DNA from: Pseudomonadota bacterium
GTDB taxonomy: Bacteria; Pseudomonadota; Gammaproteobacteria; Burkholderiales; Burkholderiaceae_C
DNA: 64,000 bases
Direction of reading: 5' to 3'
Assembly: GCA_020161065.1 (NCBI GenBank)
Contig: JAIUPH010000006.1
Span: 1 to 64,000 of the forward strand
In this document: piece after piece, positions 1 through 10,446 of the stretch
Position numbering within the stretch: the first letter of the stretch is position 1
How the letters are laid out: the number at the start of each line of letters is the position of its first letter
The notes under the pieces: generated by a model
Told to the model about the DNA's origin: nothing
Databases searched by the model: none
The model's input: the letters and a program-made list of their open reading frames with translations, nothing else
Position numbers and translations under genes: made by a program

Positions 1-87
1 CAGGAACTCGTCGCGCCGCGTCGGGCGGCGGAACCGCTCGAAGTTCTCGCCTTGGTCGGCGGCCATCGCAAGGGTTTGCTGCTTCAT
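1..87 (-). mobile_element. IS5-family transposase, N-terminal fragment cut by window edge
   Basis: Read leftward from an ATG at 85-87, the first 29 codons give a peptide beginning MKQQTLAMAADQ and containing RFRRPTRRDEFL. IS5-group transposases commonly begin with an MKQ(Q/L)-type start followed by a Y/F-R-K/R-PTRR-x-x-FL segment, so I assign it to that group. Only the start is present because the window begins here; catalytic DDE residues lie outside. The terminal inverted repeat should lie a little to the right of 87, but I could not define it. The lower-GC DNA up to about 284 fits an insertion-sequence end. Confidence 0.7.
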
Positions 88-284
88 CGGTTGATAACGT
101 CCAATTGACGCGAGCGGCTGACCTTTTGCAGCGTTGCCTTAGGTCGAAAGGCTCGTCCCTCCACTCATCTCTCTTGTTGACGCTGCTTCAGCAAACTCTC
201 CCTAAAGTGGCAAGCGCCGTGATGCGAAACGGTGCTTCAAGGCGTCATGCCGGGCAGCACGCTTTTGCTCTCGGCAACAACAAC

Positions 285-1190
285 ATGACGGGGGAGAAAA
301 TTTTGACGAGCCTCGACCACTTCGCGGTTCCTTCCACGGAACACGTCCAGCCGTTCATGGCGGCACTCGAACAGCTGAGGGCGGCGACGCCGTACGATGA
401 GTGGCGCACCCTGGTCCGGGCGTCGCCATTGATCAGATCCTGGCGCTTCTTCCTGAGCATGGATCCGTACACGCGCTGGGGACTCGTCAAGCCGCGTGGC
501 TACCCCGGCGACGCGACGTTGATGGACTTCGCGTATGGCCACGAATCCATCCACGCTCACATCGAGGCTGCGGGTCCGATCGCGAGCAGCATCTACGCGG
601 CAACGTTCGGGGCGAAGCAGTCCAGGTCGGCAAGGGAGCGCGTCGAACTCCTGCGCGACGAGATCGAAGTCATGGCCGCGCGCCGCCCCATCACGGCAAT
701 TTCGGTGGCGTCGGGCCATGCCCGCGAGCTTGAAGCATTGTCGGAATCCACCCGAACGCAGATCGTGTCGTTCACGGCGATCGACCTCGATCCAGCCTCA
801 CTCGAGCAAGCAAGGAAGTGTGCCGGTTCCATTGCCTTCAAACCCATCCGTCGAAACGTGGTCAAGGATGAACTGGCCACGGCTGGCCCGGGAGACTTGG
901 TGTACTCCCTGGGCCTTTTCGACTATCTCGTTGACAAACACGCCAATGCGGTTCTCGACAAGATGCTTGCGCTGACCCTGCCAGGTGGAAAATGCATCGT
1001 TGCCAATCTGGCTCCCGACGCAGCGAATCTTGGTTACTGCGAGGCCATCATGGATTGGTGGATGATCACCAGGAATGAAGAGAAGATGCTCGAACTCGGA
1101 AGCGCCTGCAACGCCGTGAAAGATGGTTCGTTCAGACTCGAGGTCCGCAGAGCCGGCTGCTTCAACTATCTGCAACTCATTGCGGCCTAG
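285..1190 (+). CDS. SAM-dependent methyltransferase-like protein (RGYPGD family)
   Basis: The 301-residue product carries KPRGYPGD near residue 70 and a later Rossmann-like region (ITAISVASGHARELE, then FTAIDLDPASLEQA) that reads as a degenerate SAM-binding fold: a glycine-poor motif I and an acidic residue after strand 2. The RGYPGD signature occurs in methyltransferase-like proteins annotated as extracellular-factor (3-hydroxypalmitate methyl ester) biosynthesis proteins; the substrate here is unknown. The frame is open from a TTG at 105 and has an ATG at 222, but that upstream part looks like insertion-sequence edge with atypical codons, so I use the ATG at 285. The gene is less GC-rich than most of the window, which fits transfer. 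No partner gene is adjacent. Confidence 0.6.
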   Translation: MTGEKILTSLDHFAVPSTEHVQPFMAALEQLRAATPYDEWRTLVRASPLIRSWRFFLSMDPYTRWGLVKPRGYPGDATLMDFAYGHESIHAHIEAAGPIASSIYAATFGAKQSRSARERVELLRDEIEVMAARRPITAISVASGHARELEALSESTRTQIVSFTAIDLDPASLEQARKCAGSIAFKPIRRNVVKDELATAGPGDLVYSLGLFDYLVDKHANAVLDKMLALTLPGGKCIVANLAPDAANLGYCEAIMDWWMITRNEEKMLELGSACNAVKDGSFRLEVRRAGCFNYLQLIAA

Positions 1191-1238
1191 CCTTTCGCCG
1201 GACGCCAACTCGCGCGGTTTGCTGCGAGCGGCCTCGGC

Positions 1239-1463
1239 GTGTTTCTCCTCTTCGCGGCCTTCCGCGGTGCCTTCCAGCTGCTTGCGTTCATCGCGGGCTT
1301 CGTGAGCGTGGTGTCGTTTCTCTACCTCGCCTGGTCGGTCGGCACCTACGACGCGCAGCTTGGCCGTGTCTTCCTCGCCGACGTCGTCGCGCGGGTTTGC
1401 CTCGTCGTTGGTGCTGCCGCCAACGTGTGCGTGTCGCGCGACGGCGCGCTCGGAAGCCGGTAG
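1239..1463 (+). CDS. small membrane protein, unknown
   Basis: A 74-residue product starting at GTG 1239 with one or two hydrophobic segments (MFLLFAAFRGAFQLLAFIAG and VVSFLYLAWSVG). It ends 2 bases before the next gene's ATG, so the two look co-transcribed. I do not recognise a family. It could be the remnant of a longer membrane protein, because the first residue already sits inside a hydrophobic stretch and a charged N-terminus is lacking. Confidence 0.4.
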   Translation: MFLLFAAFRGAFQLLAFIAGFVSVVSFLYLAWSVGTYDAQLGRVFLADVVARVCLVVGAAANVCVSRDGALGSR

Positions 1464-1465
1464 TC

Positions 1466-1903
1466 ATGGCGGTTCCCGCTCACACGCTTCGCGTGGTGTT
1501 CGCACTCAGCGCGCTCGCTTGCTCGGTCATCCTGGTGCTCTTCGTTCGAGGCCGGGCCGCATGGACGACCGGGTTCTGGGTTCAGCTGGTGGCCGCGGCC
1601 GTCGCTGTCGCCGCCGTGCTCTGCTGGCTCGTCTTTCGCCATGGGAGACTGCGCTTGGTCGGCGTGCCGTCGGGGCCGTTCTTCCGCGTGTTCCTGTTGC
1701 AACTCATGCTCGGCTACGTCGCTTCGGCGCTTGCGATCACGGCCATCGCCTTGGCGGTGATCTACTGGGTGACCCGCTCGGGTGCCGACTCGCTGGCGCT
1801 GGCGGTTCTGGCCGGGCTCTGGCTCGCGCTCTGGTTGGCGCCGGGCGTCGCGGCGCTCACCAGTTGGCTCAAGCTCCGCTCGATGCAAAGCAATGACGCC
1901 TAG
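1466..1903 (+). CDS. four-helix integral membrane protein, unknown
   Basis: A 145-residue product beginning MAVPAHTLRVVFALSALACS. Four hydrophobic segments can be seen at roughly 8-28, 35-58, 80-105 and 110-135, joined by short basic loops. No catalytic or binding motif was recognised. The start at 1466 is chosen because it follows the previous stop by 2 bases; longer in-frame readings run back through the preceding gene. Together with the small gene upstream it may form a two-component membrane assembly, which is only inference from spacing. Confidence 0.5.
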   Translation: MAVPAHTLRVVFALSALACSVILVLFVRGRAAWTTGFWVQLVAAAVAVAAVLCWLVFRHGRLRLVGVPSGPFFRVFLLQLMLGYVASALAITAIALAVIYWVTRSGADSLALAVLAGLWLALWLAPGVAALTSWLKLRSMQSNDA

Positions 1904-2093
1904 CCAGGGCCACTGGCGGTTCTTCTCGCGTGAGTGCCGTCGCATCGGGCGCGAGCCGAGCGAGGACATGCCGGTCGTCTGTTCGGTCTTCGAACTGCTG
2001 GCCGCCGTGCCGTGACCAGACGAGTGGCCATGACGCGCAACCTGCGCGCCATGGCGCCCTGTTCGATCACCTCGCCGCGGATCTCGGCCTCGT
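1893..2093 (+). other. gap with possible 40-codon ORF
   Basis: An ATG at 1893, overlapping the previous stop, opens a 40-codon frame ending at 2015 (MTPSQGHWRFFSRECRRIG and onward). It has no recognisable family and no clear ribosome binding site. The rest of the gap, to the chemotaxis receptor stop at 2094, shows nothing I can name. It may be a decayed remnant of the accessory region to the left. Confidence 0.25.
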
Positions 2094-3698
2094 TCAGCCT
2101 TGCGCCGCCGTTCCGGCCACCGCGGCCGCCGGCGCGAACTGCAGCTTGAACACGCTGACCGTCTCGGCCAGGCGCTGCGCCTGTTGATGCAGGCTTTCGG
2201 CGGCCGCGGCGCTTTGTTCCACCAGCGCGGCGTTCTGCTGCGTGGCGCGGTCGAGTTGGGTCACCGCCTCGCCCACCTGCAGGATGCCGTTGGCCTGTTC
2301 GCCGGTGGCGCCGGAGATGCGGCCGATCAGCGCGCTGACCTCGCGCACCTGGGTCACGATCTCGTCCATGCTGCGGCCGGCGTCGGCCACCAGCCGGGTG
2401 CCGTTCTCCACCTTGTCGACGCTGCTGCCGATCAGGTCCTTGATCTCGCGCGCCGCCTCGGCGCTGCGCTGGGCCAGGCCGCGCACCTCGCCGGCCACCA
2501 CCGCGAAGCCGCGGCCCTGCTCGCCGGCGCGCGCCGCTTCCACCGCGGCGTTGAGCGCCAGGATGTTGGTCTGGAACGCGATGCCGTCGATGACGCCGAT
2601 GATGTCGGAGATCTTGCGCGACGAGGCCGAGATGTCCTGCATCGTGGTGATCACCTGGCCGACCACGGTGCCGCCCTTGGCGGCCGCGGCCGAGGCGCCG
2701 CCGGCCATGCGGTCGGCTTCGGCGGCGGTGTCGGCGTTGACCTGCACGGTCTGCGACAACTGCTGCATCGACGCGGTGGACTGCTGCACGTTGCTGGCCT
2801 GGGCCTCGGTGCGGCGGCTCAGGTCGGAGTTGCCGGCGGCGATCTGCTGCGAGCCGGTGGCGATGGAGTCCGACGCGCTGCGCACCTCACCCACCAGCCG
2901 CGCCAGGCTGGCCTGCATGGTGCCCAGCGACGACAGCACGCTGCCCGCCGGTGCCTTGGCGGCGCCCGGCACCGGGCTCAGGTTGCCGTCGGCCACGCGG
3001 CGCGCGGCGTCGCCCAGCGCGCTGGGCTCGGCACCCAGTTGCGCCAGGATGCTGTGCGTGATGCGCCAGGCCAGCGCCGCGCCGGCCAGCAGCGCCAGCA
3101 CCAGCGCCACCAGCATCACCGACAGGAAGCTGGCGGCCTGCTGCATCGCGGTCTGGTTGGCGTTCTGGATGCGCGCTTCCTCGAAGTCGATCAGCTTGTT
3201 GATCGACGCCAGCCACTGCACGTATTGCGGCTTGGCCTGCGTCCACAGCGCGTGGTAGGCGGCGGCCGAGTCGCCTTTGTTGACCGCGTTGATCACGGCC
3301 TCGGTGCTGGCCACGGCCTGGCGCTCGATGTCCTTGATCGCCTCGTACAGGCGGGCCAGTTCGGGCGAGGCGCCGGGTGCGCCGATCAGCGCCTCCAGCG
3401 GGCCGGCCGACTTGGCGTAGAACGCGGCCAACTGCTCGATGGCGGCCACCTCGCGCTGGCGGTCGGCCGGGCTGGCGCTCAGCACCACGTCGCGAACGGC
3501 GATCGAGCGGTCGTGCGCCGAGCCGCGGAAGTTGATCGCGAAGCGCTGCACCGCGGCGTACTGCTCGCTGTTGGTGCGCAGGGCATCGTTGATGATCTGC
3601 ACCTTGACGACCGCGACGGCGGTCACGGCCATGAGGATGGCCAGGATCAATCCAAAGCCCAGGTACAGGCGTTTGGACACGGTCATTGCCGACAGCAT
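2094..3698 (-). CDS. methyl-accepting chemotaxis protein
   Basis: A 534-residue transmembrane chemoreceptor. An N-terminal helix (about 10-32) and a second one (about 190-215) bracket a periplasmic four-helix-bundle type sensor domain rich in alpha-helical heptads. HAMP-like sequence follows, then the long cytoplasmic signalling helix pair. The hairpin tip region is unmistakable: EAARAGEQGRGFAVVAGEVR followed by GLAQRSAEAAREIKDLI, where CheA and CheW bind. The frame stays open to 4145, but the ATG at 3698 is preceded by AAGGAG and starts a normal signal anchor, so it is the real start. The gene follows coxG after about 170 bases in the same direction and may sense a related compound, but could have its own promoter. 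Confidence 0.93.
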   Translation of the reverse strand: MLSAMTVSKRLYLGFGLILAILMAVTAVAVVKVQIINDALRTNSEQYAAVQRFAINFRGSAHDRSIAVRDVVLSASPADRQREVAAIEQLAAFYAKSAGPLEALIGAPGASPELARLYEAIKDIERQAVASTEAVINAVNKGDSAAAYHALWTQAKPQYVQWLASINKLIDFEEARIQNANQTAMQQAASFLSVMLVALVLALLAGAALAWRITHSILAQLGAEPSALGDAARRVADGNLSPVPGAAKAPAGSVLSSLGTMQASLARLVGEVRSASDSIATGSQQIAAGNSDLSRRTEAQASNVQQSTASMQQLSQTVQVNADTAAEADRMAGGASAAAAKGGTVVGQVITTMQDISASSRKISDIIGVIDGIAFQTNILALNAAVEAARAGEQGRGFAVVAGEVRGLAQRSAEAAREIKDLIGSSVDKVENGTRLVADAGRSMDEIVTQVREVSALIGRISGATGEQANGILQVGEAVTQLDRATQQNAALVEQSAAAAESLHQQAQRLAETVSVFKLQFAPAAAVAGTAAQG

Positions 3699-3864
3699 GG
3701 GGCTGTACTCCTTGAAGGTTGACGACGGGGTTGGGGCCCGGGGCGCCGCCCGCGAACAAGCGGCAGCAGCCAACGCGGCAGCCGCAGTCTCCGGCGCCGG
3801 CGGCCGGCCCGATCGATCGAATAAAGGGAGATTTCCTGACAGGAGTTCGCGACGCGCCCGGCGG

Positions 3865-4404
3865 TCAGCCGCCGAACACGCGGCGCAACCACGCCGCCAG
3901 CCGCGACAGCAGCCCGGCGGGCGGCGCGGCTTCGGCGGGCGCGGCGGCGGCCACGCCGTACTTCTCCTGCAGCTTGGCCTTGAAGGTCTCGAAGAACTCG
4001 GTGACCATCTTCTGCGCGGCCATGTCGACCAGGCGCGAGCCGATCTGCGCCAGCTTGCCGCCCACGCTGGCGTTGGCGGTGTAGTGCAGCACGGTCTCGC
4101 GCGGGCCCGCGGCTTCCAGCCGGATGTCGGCGCTGCCCTTGCCATGGCCGGCGGCGCCGCCCTGGCCTTCGAACACCAGCTTGTACGACTGCGGCGGCTG
4201 GATGTCCTCCAGCCGCAGCTTGCCCTTGAACTTGGCCTTCACCGGGCCGACGGCGGCCGTCACCAGCGCCTCGTACTGGTTCTCGCCGGTGGCGGTGATG
4301 CTCTCGCAGCCGGGGATGGCCTGCTGCAGCAGGCTCATGTCGTTCAGCGCCTCCCAGGCCTGGGCCTGGCTGACGGGCAGGGTCTGTTGGTTGGTGAGTT
4401 GCAT
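3865..4404 (-). CDS. coxG: CoxG family protein (SRPBCC fold)
   Basis: A 179-residue protein with the CoxG/SRPBCC start (MQLTNQQTLPVSQAQAWEAL) and IPGCESI, the usual hallmark of carbon monoxide dehydrogenase subunit G proteins. Residues 1-145 form the helix-grip domain. The C-terminus is an Ala/Pro linker ending in a short amphipathic segment (LLSRLAAWLRRVFG), the expected membrane-anchoring tail; in the Oligotropha enzyme CoxG is implicated in recruiting the enzyme to the cytoplasmic membrane. It is the last gene of the coxSLMDEG operon, 6 bases after coxE. Confidence 0.9.
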   Translation of the reverse strand: MQLTNQQTLPVSQAQAWEALNDMSLLQQAIPGCESITATGENQYEALVTAAVGPVKAKFKGKLRLEDIQPPQSYKLVFEGQGGAAGHGKGSADIRLEAAGPRETVLHYTANASVGGKLAQIGSRLVDMAAQKMVTEFFETFKAKLQEKYGVAAAAPAEAAPPAGLLSRLAAWLRRVFGG

Positions 4405-4410
4405 GATTCG

Positions 4411-5616
4411 TTAGTGGCGGCGTGGGGGCGGGGGCGGGCGGTCGTCGGCGGCCAGCACGTGGACCAGTTGCTGCAGGCTGGCCAGGTTGTGCACCGGCAT
4501 GAAGCGGTCGACGTGCGGCAGCATGGTCTTGATGCCGCCGGCGCGCGGCTCGAAGCGCTCGAAGCGCAGCAGCGGGTTCAGCCAGATCAGGCGGCGGCAG
4601 CTCTTGTGCAGGCGCTCCATCTCGAAGGCCAGCGCCTTCGTGTCGCCATGCTCCAGGCCGTCGGACACCAGCAGCACCGTGGCGCGGCCCGACAGCACGC
4701 GCCGCGCCCAGCGCTGGTTGAACTCGTGCAGGCTGGTGGTGATGCGCGTGCCGCCCGACCAGTCTTCCACCGCGCGCACCACCTGGCCGACGGCCAGGTC
4801 GGGGTCGCGGCTTTTCAGCAGCCGCGTGGTGCGCGTCAGCCGGGTGCCGAAGACGAAGCTCTCGACGCGCGCATCGGCGTGCCCCAGCAGGTGGCCGAAG
4901 TGCAGCAGCATGCGCGAATAACGGCTCATGCTGCCGGAGATGTCGGCCAGCAGCACCAGCGGCGCCGGCTTGGTGCGGGCTTTGCGCCAGCGCAGGTTCC
5001 ACAGCTCGCCGCCGTGGCGCGCCATGGCCTGCAGCGTGGCGCGCCAGTCGGCGCGGCCGGGCTGCGCGGCACGTCGGCTGCGCCGCGTGAGGATGGGCTC
5101 GAAGGCCAGCCGCAGCTCGGCCAGCAGCCGCTTGGCCATGCGCCATTCGTCGGCCGTCATGGTCTCGAAGTCGGCCTTCTGCAGGTGTTCGCGGTCGTTG
5201 AAGGTGAGTGCCGCGTCGAGCTCGACCTGCTCTTGCGCCGGCTCCGGCGGCGGCTCGTCGGCCTGGCGCGGGAAAAGCGCTTCGCCCAAGCGGCGGTTCT
5301 CGGGCACCGGCGGCTTGCCGTCCTTGATGTGCACCTTGGGCAGCAGCAGCGCGCGCATGCGGCCTTCGAGGTCGGGGTCGCGCCAGAACAGGTCGAAGGC
5401 CTGGTCGAACAGCTCGCGGTGCTCGATGCGGTCCAACAGGCAGGCCGCCAGCACGGCGCGAAAGTCGCCGCGCTGCTGCAGCCCCGCCACCTGCAGCGCC
5501 TGCAGCGACAACTGCACGCGGTCGCTGCCCACCGGCATGCCGGCGGCGCGCAGCACGCGGGCGAAGTGCATCACGTTCTCGGCCAGGCGGCCTGGGGTCT
5601 GGCGCGCGGGCAGCAT
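4411..5616 (-). CDS. coxE: CoxE-like von Willebrand factor A domain protein
   Basis: A 401-residue protein with a VWA domain in its second half. The metal-ion-dependent adhesion site is intact: DISGSMS at residues 225-231 (DxSxS), a conserved Thr in GGTRITTSL, and VSDGLEHGD. CoxE proteins work with the AAA+ protein CoxD to assemble the Cu/Mo or Mo active site of CODH-type molybdenum hydroxylases. The gene lies 7 bases after coxD, in the usual D-E-G order. The Pro-rich acidic linker (about 118-130) and the His-rich tail are unremarkable. Confidence 0.9.
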   Translation of the reverse strand: MLPARQTPGRLAENVMHFARVLRAAGMPVGSDRVQLSLQALQVAGLQQRGDFRAVLAACLLDRIEHRELFDQAFDLFWRDPDLEGRMRALLLPKVHIKDGKPPVPENRRLGEALFPRQADEPPPEPAQEQVELDAALTFNDREHLQKADFETMTADEWRMAKRLLAELRLAFEPILTRRSRRAAQPGRADWRATLQAMARHGGELWNLRWRKARTKPAPLVLLADISGSMSRYSRMLLHFGHLLGHADARVESFVFGTRLTRTTRLLKSRDPDLAVGQVVRAVEDWSGGTRITTSLHEFNQRWARRVLSGRATVLLVSDGLEHGDTKALAFEMERLHKSCRRLIWLNPLLRFERFEPRAGGIKTMLPHVDRFMPVHNLASLQQLVHVLAADDRPPPPPRRH

Positions 5617-5623
5617 CGAGCGT

Positions 5624-6538
5624 TCAGCGCGCGGCGGTGCGCACCTGGTCGAGGATGCGGCCGATCTCGCTGCCCTGCACCTTGACGATGTCGTCCTGGT
5701 ACTTCAGCAGCACGCCCAGGGTGTGCTGGATCACCGCCGGGTCCAGCACCACGGTGTCGAGCTGCATCAGCGCGCGCGTCCACTCGATGGTCTCGGCAAT
5801 GCCGGGCAGCTTGTAGAGCTCGATCTCGCGCAGGCGCTGCACGAAGGCGACGATCTGCCGCGCCAGCGCCTCGCCGGCGCCGGGCACGCGGCGCTGCAGG
5901 ATCTGCAACTCGCGCGCCGCGTCGGGGAAGTCCACCCAGTGGTACAGACAGCGGCGCTTGACTGCGTCGTGGATCTCGCGCGTGCGGTTGCTGGTGAGGA
6001 TGACGATCGGCGGGTGCTTCGCCTTCACCGTGCCCAGCTCGGGAATGGTGATCTGGAACTCGCTCAGCACTTCCAGCAAAAAGGCCTCGAAAGGCTCGTC
6101 GGCGCGGTCGAGCTCGTCGATCAGCAGCACCGGCGGCACCGAGCGCGCCGGGTCGATGGCTTGCAGCAGCGCGCGCTGGTTGAGAAAGCGCTCGCTGAAC
6201 AGCTCGGCGCCCAGCGCTTCGCGCGAGACGCCTTCGCGCTCGGCCAGGCGGATCTCCATCATCTGGCGGCCGTAGTTCCATTCGTAGGCGGCGCTCGCCA
6301 GGTCCAGGCCTTCGTAGCACTGCAACCGGATCAGCTCGCGCCCGAGCATGGCCGCCAAGGTGCGCGCAATCTCGGTCTTGCCGGTGCCGGGCTCGCCTTC
6401 CAGGAACAGCGGCCGCTGCAGCTTCAGCGCCAGGAAGACCACGGTGGCCAACTGGCGGTCGGCCACGTAGTCGTGCGCCAGCAGTTGCGCGGCGGTGTCG
6501 TCGATGGAGGCGGGGATGTCGCTCACGATGGGGGTCAT
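5624..6538 (-). CDS. coxD: CoxD-like MoxR-family AAA+ ATPase
   Basis: A 304-residue AAA+ ATPase. Walker A is GEPGTGKT at residues 48-55, Walker B is LLIDELD near 140, and sensor 1 (ILTSNRTREI) and the arginine-containing second region are present, all typical of the MoxR/CoxD group. These act as ATP-driven chaperones that help load or mature metal cofactors, here that of the cox-encoded hydroxylase, together with the VWA partner CoxE that follows 7 bases downstream. A terminator-like hairpin separates it from coxM, so its expression relative to the structural genes may be reduced. Confidence 0.92.
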   Translation of the reverse strand: MTPIVSDIPASIDDTAAQLLAHDYVADRQLATVVFLALKLQRPLFLEGEPGTGKTEIARTLAAMLGRELIRLQCYEGLDLASAAYEWNYGRQMMEIRLAEREGVSREALGAELFSERFLNQRALLQAIDPARSVPPVLLIDELDRADEPFEAFLLEVLSEFQITIPELGTVKAKHPPIVILTSNRTREIHDAVKRRCLYHWVDFPDAARELQILQRRVPGAGEALARQIVAFVQRLREIELYKLPGIAETIEWTRALMQLDTVVLDPAVIQHTLGVLLKYQDDIVKVQGSEIGRILDQVRTAAR

Positions 6539-6540
6539 CG

Positions 6541-6569
6541 AAATGAAAACGCCGCAGCGGCTGCGGCGT
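6541..6569 (-). terminator. intrinsic-terminator-like hairpin between coxM and coxD
   Basis: The sequence holds a 9-bp perfect stem (6549-6557 with 6561-6569) and a 3-base loop. On the minus strand it is followed by TTTTCATTT. It sits in the 54-base gap between the coxM stop and the coxD start, inside the operon, so it may act as an attenuator that lowers maturation-gene expression relative to coxSLM. This is read from sequence only. Confidence 0.6.
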
Positions 6570-6592
6570 CGTTGCGGGCGCTGCGGCTCAGC

Positions 6593-7372
6593 TTAACCGA
6601 CTGCGCGCGCCGCCAGCACCGGGATCAGCGCCGCGCGGTATTCGGCCGAGCCGTGCAGGTCGCTGTTCAGCCCCTCGGCGCTGACCGTCGCACCGTTCAG
6701 CGCCGCGGCCGACCAGTTGGCCGCCAGCTTGCCTTCCAGCGCCTTGGCGCGGAACACGCCGGGCCCGGCGCCGGTGACCGCCACGCGCACGCCTTGAGGT
6801 CCCTTGCTGACGAACACGCCGACGATCGAGAAGCGCGAGGCCGGCTGCTTGAACTTCTGCCAGCCGGCCTTCTCGGGCACGGGGAAGCTCACCGCGGTGA
6901 TCACTTCGCCATCGGCCAGTGCCGTTTCGAACATGCCCTTGAAGAAGTCGTCGGCGGCGATGGCGCGCGTGTTGGTGTGGATGGTGGCGCCCAACCCCAG
7001 TACGGCCGCCGGGTAGCAGGCCGCGGGGTCGTTGTTGGCCAGGCTGCCGCCGATGGTGCCGCGGTTGCGCACCTGGCGGTCGCCGATGTTGCCGGCCAGC
7101 GCGGCCAGCGCGGGAATGGCTTGCTGCACTTCCTTGCTGGCGGCCACCGCGGCGTGCGTGGTCATGGCGCCGATCTTCACCGTACCGCCGGCGACGGTGA
7201 TGCCTTTGAGTTCAGCGATCGCGCCGAGGTCGGCCAGCGCCTCGGGCGCGGCGAGGCCCAGCTTCATCGACGGCAGCAGGCTTTGCCCGCCGGCCATCAG
7301 CTTGGCGCCGGCGGCCGCGGCGCGGGCGGCGTCGGCCACCGAGGCGGGGGTTTCGTAGTTGAAGGCTTGCAT
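6593..7372 (-). CDS. coxM: FAD-binding medium subunit of CODH/xanthine dehydrogenase-type hydroxylase
   Basis: A 259-residue flavoprotein subunit that passes electrons from the FeS clusters to an external acceptor. Two FAD-contacting motifs of the family are present: [13 protein letters not shown] (about residues 28-40) and [13 protein letters not shown] (about 107-119). Its length is slightly under that of the well-studied CoxM but all core segments are there. It follows coxL by 16 bases. Gene order S-L-M matches form II clusters rather than the M-S-L order of form I carbon monoxide dehydrogenases. Confidence 0.93.
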   Translation of the reverse strand: MQAFNYETPASVADAARAAAAGAKLMAGGQSLLPSMKLGLAAPEALADLGAIAELKGITVAGGTVKIGAMTTHAAVAASKEVQQAIPALAALAGNIGDRQVRNRGTIGGSLANNDPAACYPAAVLGLGATIHTNTRAIAADDFFKGMFETALADGEVITAVSFPVPEKAGWQKFKQPASRFSIVGVFVSKGPQGVRVAVTGAGPGVFRAKALEGKLAANWSAAALNGATVSAEGLNSDLHGSAEYRAALIPVLAARAVG

Positions 7373-7388
7373 GTGCGTGTGCTCCTGG

Positions 7389-9764
<2,376 letters not shown>

Positions 9765-9783
9765 GGTCGGTGCTCCGCTCGTC

Positions 9784-10251
9784 TTACTTCATGCCCGCGG
9801 CGCCTTGCTGCACCGCGCGGACGATGTTGTGGTAGCCCGTGCAGCGGCAGATGTTGCCCTCCAGGCCGGCGCGCACCTGTTCCTCAGTGGAACAGTCGTG
9901 GTTCTGCACGAGATCCACCGCGCTCATCACCATGCCGGGGGTGCAGAAGCCGCATTGCAGCCCGTGGCAGGCGCGGAAGGCGGCCTGCATCGGGTGCAGC
10001 GTGCCGTCTGCGCCGGCCAGGCCTTCGATGGTGGTCAGCGCCGCGCCCTGCACCTGCACGGCCAGCGTGTTGCAGCTCTTCACCGCGCGGCCGTCCACGT
10101 GCACGGTGCAGGCGCCGCACTGCGCGGTGTCGCAGCCGACGTGGGTGCCGGTGAGGTGCAGGTGTTCGCGGATGAATTCGACGAGCAGGGTCGAGGGTGG
10201 AACGTCGCGCGAAACCTCGCGCCCGTTGACCTTCAAGGTGAGCAGGGCCAT
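9784..10251 (-). CDS. coxS: [2Fe-2S] small subunit of CODH-like hydroxylase
   Basis: A 155-residue subunit carrying two [2Fe-2S] clusters. The plant-ferredoxin-type cluster has [21 protein letters not shown]-like spacing (Cys-x4-Cys-x2-Cys then Cys), and the C-terminal helical domain has CGFCTPG and CRCTG. The start at 10251 is preceded on its strand by GGAGA at proper distance and gives the normal N-terminus [13 protein letters not shown]; the frame is open further upstream but that part is not family-like. First gene of the leftward cox operon. Confidence 0.93.
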   Translation of the reverse strand: MALLTLKVNGREVSRDVPPSTLLVEFIREHLHLTGTHVGCDTAQCGACTVHVDGRAVKSCNTLAVQVQGAALTTIEGLAGADGTLHPMQAAFRACHGLQCGFCTPGMVMSAVDLVQNHDCSTEEQVRAGLEGNICRCTGYHNIVRAVQQGAAGMK

Positions 10252-10446
10252 GGTGTCTCCGTGGGCTGGATGGCGTGTTGACGCATGGATGCTATGAACA
10301 GCGGCCGCTGCTGGCTCGTACTCGCAAACCCTAGGGCCCGCCCGGATCGGCATCCGGGCAAACCCGAGGTCGCGGCGCGCGGGCCGGGCGGCGATGGTGC
10401 AGACTCCGAACCTGCGGATTCGTCAGACAGGAAGCGGGCGGTGGCC
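10252..10446. promoter_or_regulatory. divergent cox/xdhC intergenic region with hairpin
   Basis: This 195-base gap separates the leftward coxS operon from the rightward XdhC-like gene, so both promoters must lie here. It contains a perfect inverted repeat, GCCCGGAT (10340-10347) and ATCCGGGC (10352-10359), with a 4-base spacer, a possible operator or leader hairpin. I could not pick -35/-10 boxes with confidence. Confidence 0.45.

Noticed and set aside
105-284. Longer N-terminus for the methyltransferase from TTG 105
   Set aside because: The extra 60 residues have unusual composition, lie in probable insertion-sequence edge and have no ribosome binding site. ATG 222 remains possible.
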